A stretch of 30,192 bases of DNA from Pleurotus ostreatus/Saccharomyces cerevisiae fusant (taxonomy: Eukaryota > Opisthokonta): NCBI GenBank assembly GCA_024196135.1, contig JAMQCK010000296.1:1-30192 (forward strand), read 5' to 3'. A model generated the notes under the pieces. It did not search any database, had not been told where the DNA came from, and saw nothing but the letters and a program-made list of their open reading frames with translations. This document shows, one piece after another, positions 9,939-21,600 of this stretch. How positions within the stretch are numbered: the stretch's first letter is position 1; the number at the start of each line of letters is the position of its first letter. Made by a program: the position numbers and the translations under genes.

Positions 9939-11016
9939 ATGGCTGCCGAAGCAGAGAACCCAATTCAGCGACGCATGAAGAGCGTCAAGCACATCATCAT
10001 CGTCCTCTCCGGCAAAGGGGGCGTTGGCAAATCCTCCGTTACATCCCAGCTCGCACTCAACCTCTATGCTTCCTCCCCTACCGCTCGCGTGGGTGTTCTC
10101 GACATCGATCTCACTGGGCCGTCAATACCTCGTATGCTTGGTGTAGACGGGCACGGCGTTCATCAGAGCATGGGCGGTTGGGTACCCGTGTACGCAGACG
10201 GCGCGGCGGCCCGATTGGCGTGTATGAGTGTTGGGTTCTTGCTGAAGAATAAGGGGGATTCCGTGGTCTGGAGAGGGCCGAAGAAGAACGGGATGATCAG
10301 ACAGTTTTTGAGCGATGTAAGGTGGGGAGATCTGGACTACCTGGTCATCGATACACCGCCTGGTGAGTGCTACTTCCCATGCGACGGGCGTTCTCTTCCC
10401 AGACGATCCCATCTGCTTCATATCCTTGTCATCACCATACATATCCCAGCCATCTCTTCCCCATCTCGATACCCTTGCGCCCTTCTTACGTGTGCTCTCA
10501 GGTACCTCCGACGAGCATCTATCCCTCATCGAGCATCTCGCGCCCGTGAGGGACAAACTATCCTCCGTCATCGTGACAACGCCGCAAGTCGTCGCCCTCA
10601 CGGACTCGATGAAATGCCTGTCTTTTACGCGCAACGTAGGGCTTCCCGTACTCGGGCTCATCGAGAACATGAGCGGGTACGTGTGCCCATGTTGCGGCGA
10701 AGTCAGCAATGTGTTCTCGACGGGCGGCGGGGAGGATATGGCGAAAAGGGAAGGGCTTCGGTTGCTGGGAAGCCTGCCAGTGGACACGGAGCTCGTTACG
10801 CTCCTGGATGCCGCTGCTGTGGCCGAGAGCGAGAACGAGCAACGGGAGAAGGAGTCGGGAGGCATGGAAGGCGCAAGCGCAGAAACGCGGCCTCCGACCG
10901 CTGCATTCGAGCTGCTGGCGAAGTACGAGAAGACGCCAACAGCGAAGCTGTTTAAGGATATAGCGGCGCGCGCTATTGAGAACTTGGACCAAGGCGAGGA
11001 TCACCTTCCTCGCTGA
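9939..11016 (+). CDS. CFD1: Cytosolic Fe-S cluster scaffold ATPase CFD1 (NUBP2)
   Basis: Two exons, 9939-10362 and 10502-11016, about 312 residues. ATG 9939 has a good context (AAGATGG); an in-frame ATG at 9843 would add an unlikely leader. The Mrp/NBP35 deviant Walker A is [11 protein letters not shown] (about 23-33). It is followed by [31 protein letters not shown] and [14 protein letters not shown]. The C-terminal CxxC site reads GYVCPCCGE (Cys at about 203, 205 and 206). The absence of an N-terminal four-cysteine ferredoxin-like motif separates it from NBP35. Together with NBP35 it would assemble [4Fe-4S] clusters for cytosolic and nuclear proteins. A polar linker ([13 protein letters not shown]) sits between the LLDAA helix and the end of the domain. 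The single intron is 139 nt, long for this window. Confidence 0.95.
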
Positions 11017-11259
11017 TATGACAAGGTTAGGAGGCGGCAGGTTACTAGCACCGCCAGCGATGACCGATCTGGTACGTTAGTATGTTGTACTAGATGCGCT
11101 CTATTGAACCTTCTTATATCTTGAATAGGTACTCGAGGCTAGAAGGCATCCTCGCTGGCTGGACGGCACATGATGGAGAGGTGCAGATGGGCGATGACTC
11201 TTGTCGGCCCCCATGTTGTACGCACTGAGGCTGAACACGCTCCTGGACGACATTTCCAG

Positions 11260-11470
11260 CTACTTGAGCGGCTGGCATGTCGTACGATCATGCACGATCT
11301 TATCCATCTGGCGCGCCTCGTTCTGCCTCATGTCGCGCCAGGTGCCGAGGGATGAACAGGCGGCAGGCAACGTGCGCGGAGGGATGGACCAATCTGGTGC
11401 TGTAGATTGTCTATTGAGGGTATCCGTAGTGACTTCTGCTGTGTGCTATCTCGTATCGGGGCTTCCCCAT
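11260..11470 (-). CDS. Possible small unknown protein (about 58 residues)
   Basis: A minus-strand open segment, 11399-11260, reads PDWSIPPRTLP, then GTWRDMRQNEARQM and DKIVHDRTTCQPLK before a TAG. Codons end mostly in G or C (about 21 of the last 26), as in real exons here. A first exon 11470-11434 (MGKPRYEIAHSR) joins in frame through a 34-nt intron with a weak GTCACT donor; a longer upstream intron is an alternative. The position, convergent with CFD1 and divergent from the gene at 11899, would suit a small gene filling an otherwise empty 880-bp gap. I do not recognise the family. The 3' exon is more credible than the 5' one. Confidence 0.38.
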
Positions 11471-11898
11471 TCACATCGCTTGGCCTTTGTGACCGGTCAA
11501 TGAAGTCGCGATGACGGCGCGCCGACGGTTGCCGCGGAAACAATGGGAGTTGATTGTCACGTGTTGCCTCGAGGCACTTTGTTCAAAACACATCTTCCCC
11601 ACCTGCTCCCGCCGACGACGCGTTTTTCTCCTCCTCTCATGTGCCTGGCCGCCCTCACCTAAACCTCCTCCTCCTCCCGACGGCCATCCATCCGCTGTAT
11701 ATCACCACCGTTACGACCCGTACAGCGAGCCCCGAAATTCATTGACAACCCGCGTTACTTCCCGTGTACCTCCCACCACTCACATCACGCCCCGAGCACG
11801 ACACCCTCAACGCCCGCCTTGCACATTTGGTGCGTATGTGCGCGCATACACCTACAGCGCACACCACTAACAACAGCTGTAGTAGTTTCCGCCGCACC
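11471..11898. promoter_or_regulatory. Promoter region upstream of the RRM-like gene
   Basis: Contains CACGTG at 11558-11563, a CAAT at 11541-11544 and a long pyrimidine-rich leader (about 11610-11690). If the small minus gene is real, this is a divergent promoter. No coding sequence is supported. Confidence 0.4.
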
Positions 11899-13466
11899 AT
11901 GACTGACTACGACCCGCCGTACACAACACCAGAGGAAGACCCATTCAATGTCGTGCCCGCCCGGATTCAACCGCGCCGCAAGCGCTCGAGCATGCTCGAC
12001 AAGTGGATCAATGAGCAGCAGCGCACTCACTCCGTCCGTGGGCGCAATATCCTCGACCTCACCGACGACCGTACTCCCTCTCCAGCCCCGCACGCCGACG
12101 CCTACTTCCCGTACCCCGGCCCCGCGGGCCACCTCGCACCACATGCCGCGTCCCGCGTGACCGTCGACAGCTACGACATGGTCGAGGACGAGGATATCGT
12201 CAATGAACTGGCTTCCCTGCGCGTCTCCTCTGACTGCGAGGTGCGTTTATGGCGCGCGCATAATGTGGCCCGCTCTTCTCACGCGAGTCCCATATAGTCT
12301 CCACCTACACCCAACAGCCCGCGCTCCCGAAACTCAAAACTCCTCCACTCACCCAGCGCGTCCTTCCGCAGCTTCCACTTCCCGTTCCGCAATTCGCACT
12401 CGCCTGCACCTGGATCAAGCTCGAGCCCACCTTCCACCCCGTCGCGCCGGTCGCTGTTCTCGCGCATGCCTAGCGGAGGCGGACCATCAACACGATTCCC
12501 GAGTACCGTCGCACGCGATAGCCATAAGCGTTCCGCTAGCGCGTCAGTAGCTGAAGCGCCTAGTCCGCCTACGAACTTTATGGCGCCATCACTGTCAAAG
12601 GCACGGCCTAGTGTCCTCGGCCACTTCCCTTCAGCATCTCAGGTCTCTGTCCCACCGTCTGACACTGCGTACACACCCTCGCGGCCGAGCATGTCCTCGC
12701 ACACGACCTGTACGTCCACAGCTCCAACGTCCGAAGATGAGGCCACACCTATGAAGGCTTCCTTCGTCGACTCTGTCCGCGTGCGCTCCAAATCTCACGG
12801 CGCCAGCTCCATCATGTCCTTCTCCGGATGGTCGCAGCGCCCCGAGTCACCGCCTACGATCGGAGACGCACCCTCAGAGCGCACGGAGCGCTACTCATCC
12901 ATGTCGCAACGCTCCGGCTCGACGCGCGGCGGGTCCGCTCGTGTACCATTCGCACCCAAGTCGGTGTCCAGGCTGTCGAATAGCGAAGTTCGGGAGGCCG
13001 CCAAGGAAGCGGCGACGTGCATTCACCTACCACAGGCGGAGGACGACCTCAACAAACCTTACGTGATATACGGACCTAACTCAAGACCCTCTACCCTATC
13101 CCGTGTGTCGTTTTCGAGACACAAAAAGAAGACTTTGGTGATTAGCGGAATCACGGCTGGCGACGTGAAGAGGTTCGATGGTGTGAGGCGCTGGTGCGAG
13201 GTAAGCTCGGGCGTTCTTTCGTGGCGATGGTTTGCTGACGATTTGCTGTAGAGCTTTGGTTCCGTAAACCAAATCCTGCGCATGCCTAACGGCGACTTGC
13301 ATGTACATTTCCAGTCCGGGGAGGTTGCCGATACAGTGAGTTCACTGCTGTCATTTGTGCCGTTCGTAGGGCTGACATTGTCCGGTAGGTGTGTCGACTG
13401 CGCGCTAAAGTATTCATCACTGGCGTAGGCAGCGTGCAGCTGTCCTTCCTCACCGGCGGCAAGTAA
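11899..13466 (+). CDS. Uncharacterised Ser/Pro-rich protein with RRM-like C-terminal domain
   Basis: Exons are 11899-12240, 12298-13200, 13252-13335 and 13389-13466, about 468 residues. ATG 11899 (MTDYDPPYTTPEEDPFN) has a CACCATG context. Residues 1-350 are low-complexity, Ser/Pro/Arg-rich and probably disordered, with many SP/TP sites. The last 80 or so residues are ordered: KKKTLVISGITAGDVKRFDG, then RRWCESFGSVNQILRMPNGD, LHVHFQSGEVADTVCRL and KVFITGVGSVQLSF. The strand-helix-strand-strand-helix-strand order, with FGSVNQI like an RRM linker and LHVHF like the RNP1 strand, suggests a divergent RRM or an RRM-fold interaction module. This is inference from pattern, not a family match. A role in RNA binding is possible but not established. 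Confidence 0.75.
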
Positions 13467-14495
13467 TATTGCTGTTCATCTTGGTTTCTCGTTGTACGTC
13501 TTCTGTCCTTCTGTCCGGTTCTGTATCGTGCTCATTATATGCTAGGCTGGCAGCGCCTGACCTCTACCACTCACGTCACGTACAAATTATGCCTCCCTTT
13601 ATGTTCCACTGAAGATACGCCCCATTATGCCGTGAGTACATTTGACATTTGTGACGCACTGCTTTCTGATGAAACCATTCGACAGATTTATGCCCCCACC
13701 CCTCACATGACACCTTAGTCGCCTTTTAATCGACTATCCATCCACCCACCCACCTACCCTACCTTACCCTCCTCTACCTCCACTTGCGATTTTTCATGGT
13801 CACCCACCCCCATAATTTCGCGCTTCTCTTCCTTTTCCTTTCCTCTTCCTCTCTGCACCCCCTCGGTAATCCGCCACCCTCCTTCGCCTTCGAGTACGCT
13901 ACCTTTATCCCCCCTTCCTTTTCGCCCTTCACGACAGATAGTTACCCGTTGTCTGACGCCTCATACCCCCACATATCATCATCTCTCATGCATGCGGAGC
14001 GCTCGTCTCGCCCGCACATACACGCCTCGTGTCATAGCATTGGTTCCCCGCATCATCCATCCTCATTTGCACTGGCATCGCGTATACCCTTGCACCGGCG
14101 CTCTTCGCCTTCGTGTGTCGCCGTGCACCGTATATCCACACGTGCATCCGTATATCCACACCGTGCATCCTTTATCCTCTTGCATAGGTCCCTCTCGTGC
14201 ATACACTGTGACATTACCATCCTCTAGATTTCCATTGCTCATACTACGACACATGTATATCCGTGTACCCTGGGATGGCGATCCCGAAGCAGGACCTAGG
14301 ATCTTTGTACAATAGCCGGCGTAACGACGTCGAGTATATATTTATTGTCACTTGCGAGGTGTGAGAGACAGGACAGTATAAGGAACGAGGTTCGTTTGGG
14401 CAAGTAAGAGGTTTGACCAAAGATGCGTGAAGGTGGATGTTGACTTGGCCGTCAAGATTTGGGGAAAACTATTGTGGTGCGGCGTCCTCGCCAGC
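13467..14495. other. Long intergenic region, mostly pyrimidine-rich
   Basis: About 1 kb with strong C/T bias on the plus strand (13740-13870), TATATATTTATT-like AT-rich DNA near 14335 and a small tandem repeat at 14121-14170. It likely holds the 3' UTR of the RRM-like gene. Open frames here consist of simple Pro/Ser/His-rich translation and I do not support a gene. Confidence 0.45.
14121..14170. repeat. 20-bp tandem repeat, 2.5 copies
   Basis: The unit CCGTGCAYCGTATATCCACA occurs at 14121-14140 and 14141-14160, with a half copy to 14170. The copies differ at two positions. Confidence 0.7.
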
Positions 14496-15522
14496 TTAGC
14501 TGACCTGGACTTGCTCACGTCGTGAGCGACGGCCAGCTGCCGTACTGCTGTTGCTAGGGTGTCCGCTGTCGTAAGGTATGTTTCGCGAGGTCGTTCTGGA
14601 AATGCTGACTTCGGGGTTTTTTGGGCGCCGTATCACGTGCAATCGCGGTTGAACTTGATGTTCTGGACTCCCATATTTGTAAGTTCGTCCCTCGAGAGCC
14701 GATACCTGGGAACGCCACCATTGGGTGTTGGCCATAAGACTCGGAGGGCAGGTGGGAAGTACAGGGCGATAGCAGTGTCCAGAATGTTGATGGGTGGGAG
14801 AGATCGAGCGAACGAACGTCAAGAGCCTCCTTGTTTCAACGTCGAGGCCCCGAGGTCGCGTTGCGCGCCCGCCTTCGCAGACCTTCCTTGAGCCTTCTGC
14901 TGATCCCCGGGTAGGTTCGGGGAGGGATTGAATGCGGCGGCATCACGCGGGAGGATAGACTTGTGAGGGCGCGGGTGATTGCCGCCTTGCGATGGATGTC
15001 GGGCTCAAGTCGGGCGTCAGGCGCTTGCTCTGGCGAGTCGCGACCCCCTACCGCAGGAGGTGCATTTGTATGGACGTCGTCAAGAGAGAGAGTCGCCGTC
15101 GGGTGCCGCGACAGGCAGAAATTGAGGCAGATGGCAGCGGCCGGGTGCTCGTGCGCCGTCGACCGGAGGACAGTGGTTGATGATAAATCCGTTAGTCTTT
15201 CCTCCGTCCCGAGGCTAGCATCGGAGAAGGGCAGGTTCGTGTCGTAGAAATTTGTCCAGAGGGTGGGCTTGGCGAGGTAATCAAGCAGGAGGCGAGGGGT
15301 CAGAAGGTGACTAGTTGTCAGTCTGTATGTCAGTTCGATGTCGGTGGCACTGAGACAAGTGAGAGGCTGAGTCACCGCATTACTCGCCGGCCGTGAACCG
15401 GGAAATTGGAATGCTGTCTGAACCTGTTTCCATAAATAACCCGAGGCTGCCGACGCGCGCCGCACGCGCGCCCGGGGGAGGTGAATAAGGAACTTCAAGG
15501 AAGGGAACAAATCGCTGAACAT
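14496..15522 (-). other. Ambiguous open region, possible gene or decayed gene
   Basis: The minus strand is open from ATG 15520-15522 to a stop at 14836 (about 228 codons, MFSDLFPSLKFLIHL...), outside any recognised gene. A different minus frame at about 14787-14632 reads like protein (INILDTAIALYFPP, GGVPRYRLSRDELTNMGV, KFNRDC). After one TGA the same frame continues with YGAQKTPKSAFPERPRETY. No single set of splice joins links these blocks convincingly, and the ATG at 15522 is only 50 bp from the LCB2 start. I recognise no family. It may be an intron-rich unknown gene, a pseudogene, or chance openness of GC-rich DNA. Confidence 0.3.
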
Positions 15523-15572
15523 AACTGCCTTCCGTCTTTCCTTGCCCTCGTCCTTCTCCCCCAACTTGGGCG

Positions 15573-18310
15573 ATGCCTGCGTCTCCAATGGCCCTTCCCC
15601 GCGCCACGCCAACACCGTCGCGGTTCAAGCGCGCCCACACGAGCGCGCAGGAGTACCTACGCGCGATCGCCAGTCGCGAGTCGGGGGGCGCGTTGCCTGG
15701 CGCGCGCCACAACGCGCCGAGCGTGTCGTCGGATGCGAGCTCTGTCGCGTCCGTGTCCACCTACGCGAGTTATGCGAGCACGTCGAAGACATCCGTGTCC
15801 CCGTCGTGTGCGTCCGAAGACCATGGCAGCGATTGGGACTCCGCCGCCGATCCGCTAGGGTTCTCGCGCGACAAAGAGGCCAACGCACACGCTACTCCCC
15901 ACTCCGAGTACGGGATCTGCAACGACGAGCGGTGGCGCTACGAGAGCAGCTACCGCGGCACGCCGCCCTCTGAGGGGATCGCCGACCCGCCGTACTACAT
16001 CCTCCTGTCGACGTACATCTCCTTCATCTTCGTGATTGCGCTCGGGCATCTGGCGGACTGGATGGATCGGATGCGGTATGGGAGTGTGTATGGCAAGAGC
16101 GAAGAGACGGTTTCGCACGACAAGGACAAGGTGCGTCGCCCGATTTCAGCGACCGGGAAATCACTTGATCTCACGGTCTTGAACGCTCTAGGGGCTTGCA
16201 CCATTGACTGCTGACTTCGACTCGTTCTACACTCGGAGGCTCAAGAGACGTCTTCTGGAATGCTTCAACCAGCCCTCTACTGGCGTCGCTGGACGCACTA
16301 TCCGGATCCTCGATCGCTACAGCCCCGACTGGAATAAGAGTCAGATTCTGACCGGCACCACTACGCGCACCTTGAACATCTCGTCCTACAACTACCTTGG
16401 CTTCGCTCAGGCGCAGGGAGGCTGCGCCGAGGGTGTTGAGGCCGGCCTCCATAGATACGGCATTTCCACATGTGGAACGCGCGCCGAAGGAGGTTCTAGC
16501 GAACTGCATGTTACCGCCGAGCGCCTGGTGGCGAAGTAAGCCACTTCGCCTCGTCAGGTTTCCTCTTCTCATGCTATACAGCTTCGTCGGTACGGAGGAC
16601 TCGCTAATTTCATCCATGGGCTTCGCTACGAACTCTACGGTATGCACTTCACAACGTCTCTTGAGTCTGAGCTCATGTATCCACGTAGATCATCCCGGCT
16701 CTTGTTGGGAAGGGCTGCCTTATTATTTCTGACGAACTCAACCACTCCAGCATCAGGTATGCGTACTTGCTACCGTGAAGAACAATCTGCTCACTCGCGA
16801 ACAGGTTCGGCGCACGTCTTTCTGGGGCGCATGTCAGGCTCTTCAAGCACAACGACATCAAGGAACTGGAGCGGGTCCTTCGCGATGCTATCAGCCAAGG
16901 ACAGCATAAGGTATAGTATAAGTCGTCTTCGACATGCAAACAAGACCACCAACATCACCCTAGACGCATAGGCCGTGGCGGAAGATCCTCGTTATCGTTG
17001 AGGGTCTGTACAGTATGGAGGGGACTATGGTCGATCTCCCGGGCATCATGGCGCTGAAGTCGCGGTACAAGGTCAGTCGCGTCTGCTAGCTCAAGGTCAC
17101 GTTCTGACTCCTCGCAGTTCTACCTCTTTGTCGACGAAGCGCACTCCATCGGCGCCCTTGGCCCGCACGGCCGCGGCGTCTGCGACTACTACGGTATTCG
17201 GCCTCGGGGCGTTCCCAAGCCTGGCTCCAGCGCGGACGACGACAATGCCGAGATCATTCCTGGGACCAATGTGGACATCTTGATGGGCACTTTCACCAAA
17301 TCTTTCGGCGCTGCAGGAGGCTACATTGCTGGCAGTCACCAGATTATCGAGTACCTCAGGGTAAGCTTCGTCACCTCAGATGGCAACCTGTCTGAATACT
17401 GACAATCAAATCAGGTCAATGGTCATGGCGGTGTTTACGCTGAGGCAATGACCCCGCCGGTCCTCATCCAGATCATCACCAGCATGGCCAGCATTATGGG
17501 CGTCGTTCCGGATATGCAGACCCCTAAGAAGCACTCGCAACAACTGGTCAAGGCTCCAGCGCATCCCGGTCCAATCCCTGCTTCCTACCTGCCCCAGTGG
17601 CTCCCATGGCTGCAAGACACCGTCGAGGCCCAGCTTCGCGGCAGCGAGGCGCTCAAGTCACCCTCGACGGAACTGAAGTTCTACACCGGCACGTACAATT
17701 AACTGACCACTCTTGCACATGGTTGACCTCTCCCCACAGGTCTGGAGGGTAACGTCCGCTTACGGCGCCTCGCATTCAACTCCCGCTACCTCTCTCGCGG
17801 CCTGAACGCGCTCGGCTTCATCACCTGCGGCCACGACGACTCGCCCGTCGTGCCGCTCATCATCTGGAGCCCGGGCAAGATGGTGCAGTTCCACCGGCTG
17901 ATGCTGCAGTGGCGCGATGGGTGGAACCGGGGCATCGACGGGCGGATGGTGTGCATGGCGGCGGCGGGCGAGAGCCAGGAGGCAGGCGGCGACGACGCGG
18001 TGCGCAATGCATGGGGCGCGCGGACGCCGATCCTGACGGTGGTGGTGTCGTACCCGGCGACGCCGCTCATCACGTCGCGGGTGCGCTTCTGCGTGTCTGC
18101 GGCGCATACGAAGCAGGATATGGACATCGTCCTGCGGGCGTGCGACCAGGTCAGTGTCGATAGGACTCCTTCACGATGCTCGTGAACTGACTAGACTTTC
18201 AGATCGGCGATTGGCTCGACCTGAAGCACGGTATCCCGCCCTCAGAACGGTGGAACATCGACGACATCGTCGAGAACGCAGCTGAGTTGGTGCAAGCGGA
18301 GACTTTTTAA
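15573..18310 (+). CDS. LCB2: Serine palmitoyltransferase catalytic subunit LCB2 (SPTLC2)
   Basis: Ten exons: 15573-16130, 16192-16535, 16582-16639, 16689-16756, 16805-16910, 16964-17071, 17118-17360, 17415-17688, 17740-18149 and 18203-18310, about 758 residues against roughly 560 in yeast. It condenses serine and palmitoyl-CoA, the first step of sphingolipid synthesis, in the ER. Visible parts: a disordered Ser/Ala-rich N-terminus (1-120), one membrane helix (about 141-160, [20 protein letters not shown]), the fold-type I PLP core with [11 protein letters not shown] and [29 protein letters not shown] (PLP-contacting Asp and His), and the Schiff-base lysine (about 475) in [13 protein letters not shown]. 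The C-terminal [14 protein letters not shown] is conserved. Two large insertions lie between IMGVVPD and LEGNVRLRR, and between the MLQW helix and SYPATPL. The intron at 17689-17739 has a GC donor. ATG 15588 is an alternative start. Confidence 0.95.
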
Positions 18311-18699
18311 TGACGCGACGTCTTGTTGTACCGGCGGTCGTTGCAGTTAAGATAGATGCATCGACCTGTCGGTGTACCGCATTCAATGACTAAGGAGGTG
18401 TACGAACATCACACGCAAGGAGGATCCCGTACTATACCTAGACATACGTTCCCTAATCACAGTGATCTAGCTACGTGATGTACAACATCGTTAGAATGGT
18501 ATCTTGTGGAAGGCAGAATACTTTGACAGAGGGCGAAGATAGAAAAGGGCTTGACCGATGGGCGAAGCATTTTAGGGACTCTGAACTTGGCAGGCTTTGT
18601 GAGTCACAATGAAATTCCTTCCACGTGCGTTACGTCAGCTGGCTGAATGTGGCGTTCGCGCTTGACTTTCGTCCATCACATCCCTTCACGTCGACTGCC
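18311..18699. other. Intergenic region between LCB2 and TAF1
   Basis: Holds the LCB2 3' UTR and the TAF1 promoter. Motifs seen are CACGTG at 18622-18627 and TACGTCA at 18631-18637, both within 80 bp of the TAF1 ATG. No coding sequence is supported. Confidence 0.5.
18622..18637. promoter_or_regulatory. CACGTG and TACGTCA motifs before TAF1
   Basis: An E-box/G-box palindrome is followed three bases later by a CRE-like site. They lie close to the likely transcription start, 63-78 bp upstream of the ATG. A function is inferred only from motif identity. Confidence 0.4.
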
Positions 18700-21600
18700 A
18701 TGGCGGGGAACGAGGAGAATGACGCGGTCTCCGCTCTCGCTGGCTTCTCTCTCAACAGTCTACTCAGTGACCTCTCCCTCCCCGGAGGCGCGGGAATCAC
18801 CAGCCAACTCGGCCTCGGCGGCGGCGCAGGCGCGCTCTCGTCCGAGCAAATATACAACGATGTCTACGAGGACGACTACGGCCCCTTCGAAGACGATGAG
18901 GACGAGGAGATTCAGCAGATGCAGGACGCGCCACCTGCTGCGCCTCAGCCCAAGCAAAAGCGCGTCAAGGTCGTCAAACGGCTGGTCGAGCGGCCGAAGA
19001 CGGTGTACGAGCGGTTCCCGACGTTCGAGAAGAACAAGGTGCTGGACTTTACGGAGCTGTTTAGGGGGGAGACGGTTAGGAAGTCGAGGATTGCGAGGAG
19101 GCCGTTTCATGGTGCGTGTACATCCCACTGAGGTTGATCCGGTGAGCTGACTGAGCGCGTAGTTGAGTTGACATACGCGCGCAAGCGCGAGGTGCCGAAG
19201 AACTACCTCGATCTCGTGGTGGGGGACACGAAGCGACAAGTGGAGAATAAGCGCGTCGAGGAAGTAGTCTCTGCGGGAAGCATCGAGTCGGACTTGCGAC
19301 ATGCGCTTGAGGTGCGTAACCTCACTTTTCTGTGCTGACGCGTCGCTAATACCCCCGTAGGAGCGCGATGGCACGGAGTCGGCTGTCAACCTCCCTCTAC
19401 ACGATCGCACTTTTGACCTCGTCCTGCTATCGAACTGGGAAGACCAGATCGTATATGACCCAGAGAGTGGCCCCACAGCGCATAGCTCGAAAGCCTTCGA
19501 TATGCACGCGGACACCAGTCTGAATGCGCGGCTGAACGACAAGGTTGAGTCTGGCGCGTGGACTCAGAGCATAATCTGGGGTCCGCATCAGCCATTCCGC
19601 GACTTCACTCAGCTGGAGTTCAACCACGAAGACGATGTTGTACCCGAGGAGAGGCAAGGTGTGTGGCATAGTTTATCAATGGAGTATCCTGAGCTGACTT
19701 ATCCAGCAGTCGAGCAAACGCGGCCACGGAAGCGCTTCAGGCTCGACCCCAGTCAAGTTCGCGACAAGCTCAACATCTCAAACGACCAGTACTACGAGGT
19801 GTCAAAGGAGCGCCATCGCGTGCGGCAAACCTTTGGCCAGATCCAAGTCGAGCATGCCTATCCTGCGCAGAAGTTGCAATTGCCCTTCGTACGTTGCTCC
19901 ATCACAAAGCTCACATACCATGCTAACACATCCTTGCAGTACAAGACGCGCCTCTCCAAAGCCGAAGCCCGCTCCTTCCACCGCCCCGCCCTCCAATTCC
20001 CCAGCAACATCGAGCTCACCTTCTCCAAAGTGCGCACAGCGAAGAAGAAAAAGGACCGCGCGGGCCGCAAGCTCGGAAAGGGTGGCAACGTTGCCGAAGG
20101 CCTGCACAAGACCACCGACCTCAGTCTGCGCGATACGAGCAACTTTGTGTTGTGCGAGTATTCGGAGGAGCATCCGCCTGTGGTGCCGAACTTTGGTATG
20201 GGGAGTACGTTGGTGAATTATTATCGTAAGAAGGATGATAAGGATGAGTATGTGCCGAAGGTCAGTATCTTCTAAACCCTTCTTCTAGTGAGCCTTTACT
20301 GAATACTCCGTAAAGTTCGACTTGGGTGTACCATTCGTGCTCGAACCGCAAGATGACTCGCCGTTCATGAAGTTCGGCAACGTATACCCTGGCCAAGCTA
20401 TACCCGCGCTGTACAACAACCTCGTCCGCGCACCTCTCTTCCGTCACAAGCCCTACAACACCGATTTCCTGGTTGTACGGTAAGCATGTGTCTACTCCGC
20501 CTTCTGTCGACAACTAACTGTCAACAGCCACACCTACAAGGGCCAGGTCACCTACTACTTGCGCGAGATCAAGAACCTGTTTGTAGCTGGGCAGACGTAT
20601 CCAGTCACCGAGGTTCCCGGCCCGCACTCGCGCAAGATTACCAGCACTATCAAGAACCGCCTGCAGATCATCGCCTTCAAGCTACTCCGCAAGAGCGACG
20701 AGCAGCGCCTGAAGATTCACCGCCTTATGAAATACTTCCCCGACCAAAACGAGCTCCAGATGCGTCAGCGGTTGAAGGAATTCATGGAGTACCACCGCCG
20801 CGGCATCCACCAAGGCTTCTGGCGCCTCAAGGACCACCTCACCATCCCCTCCGACGCGGAGATGCTCAAGATGATTACGCCCGAGCAGGTCGTCCTGATG
20901 GAGAGCATGCAGGTCGGGCAGCGTCATCTCGCCGATTGTGGGTACACGCAGACGGCGGAGGACTCGGATGATACGTCGAATTTGTCCATTGAGCAGCAGC
21001 TGGCGCCGTGGATTACGACGAAGAATTTTATTCTGGCGACGCAGGCGAAGGCGATGTTGAAGTTGCATGGGGAGGGGGATCCGTCGGGAAGGGGGGAGGC
21101 GTTTAACTTCATTAGGATATCGATGAAGGATATCTTTGTGAAGGCGGGGGAAAACTATGAGGAGAAGCTGGGTGAGTCGCTCGGATCTCTGTACAGTAGC
21201 TGAGTACTGACGACCATCTCAGCCGAAGCGGAGAGCCGACCCAAGTCCGCGCATCGGTATAATGTCGCGGAGCAGCAGCAGATATACAAGAGCGAAGTCG
21301 AGCGGATATGGAAGGCGCAGTTCGACTCGTTGAGCCGGAAGGACGAGCCGCCGCTTACGGAGGAGGACGAGCGCGAGTTCGCCAGGAAGGCGCGAGATGC
21401 TGCAGCTGCCCAGCAACGTCCGGAGGGCATGCGCGATTCGCCCATGCCTTCGGACGATCGCGAAGCCAGCATGGCGCCGGACTCGGTCAAGAAGGTCATG
21501 CGTATCAAGCGTTTGGTACGTATCCGTGGTGACCTTGGTAGAGCACGATGCTCATCACCTGCATAGATCGACGGTGTTTGGAAGACCGAGATCGTCCGCG

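Noticed and set aside
10363..10501. Coding potential within the CFD1 intron
   Set aside because: Open in two frames only by chance; skipping it restores TPPG-TSDEH, the conserved motif.
13784..14227. 147-codon plus-strand open frame in the long spacer
   Set aside because: Ser/Pro/His-rich translation of a pyrimidine tract, with no domain or splice structure.
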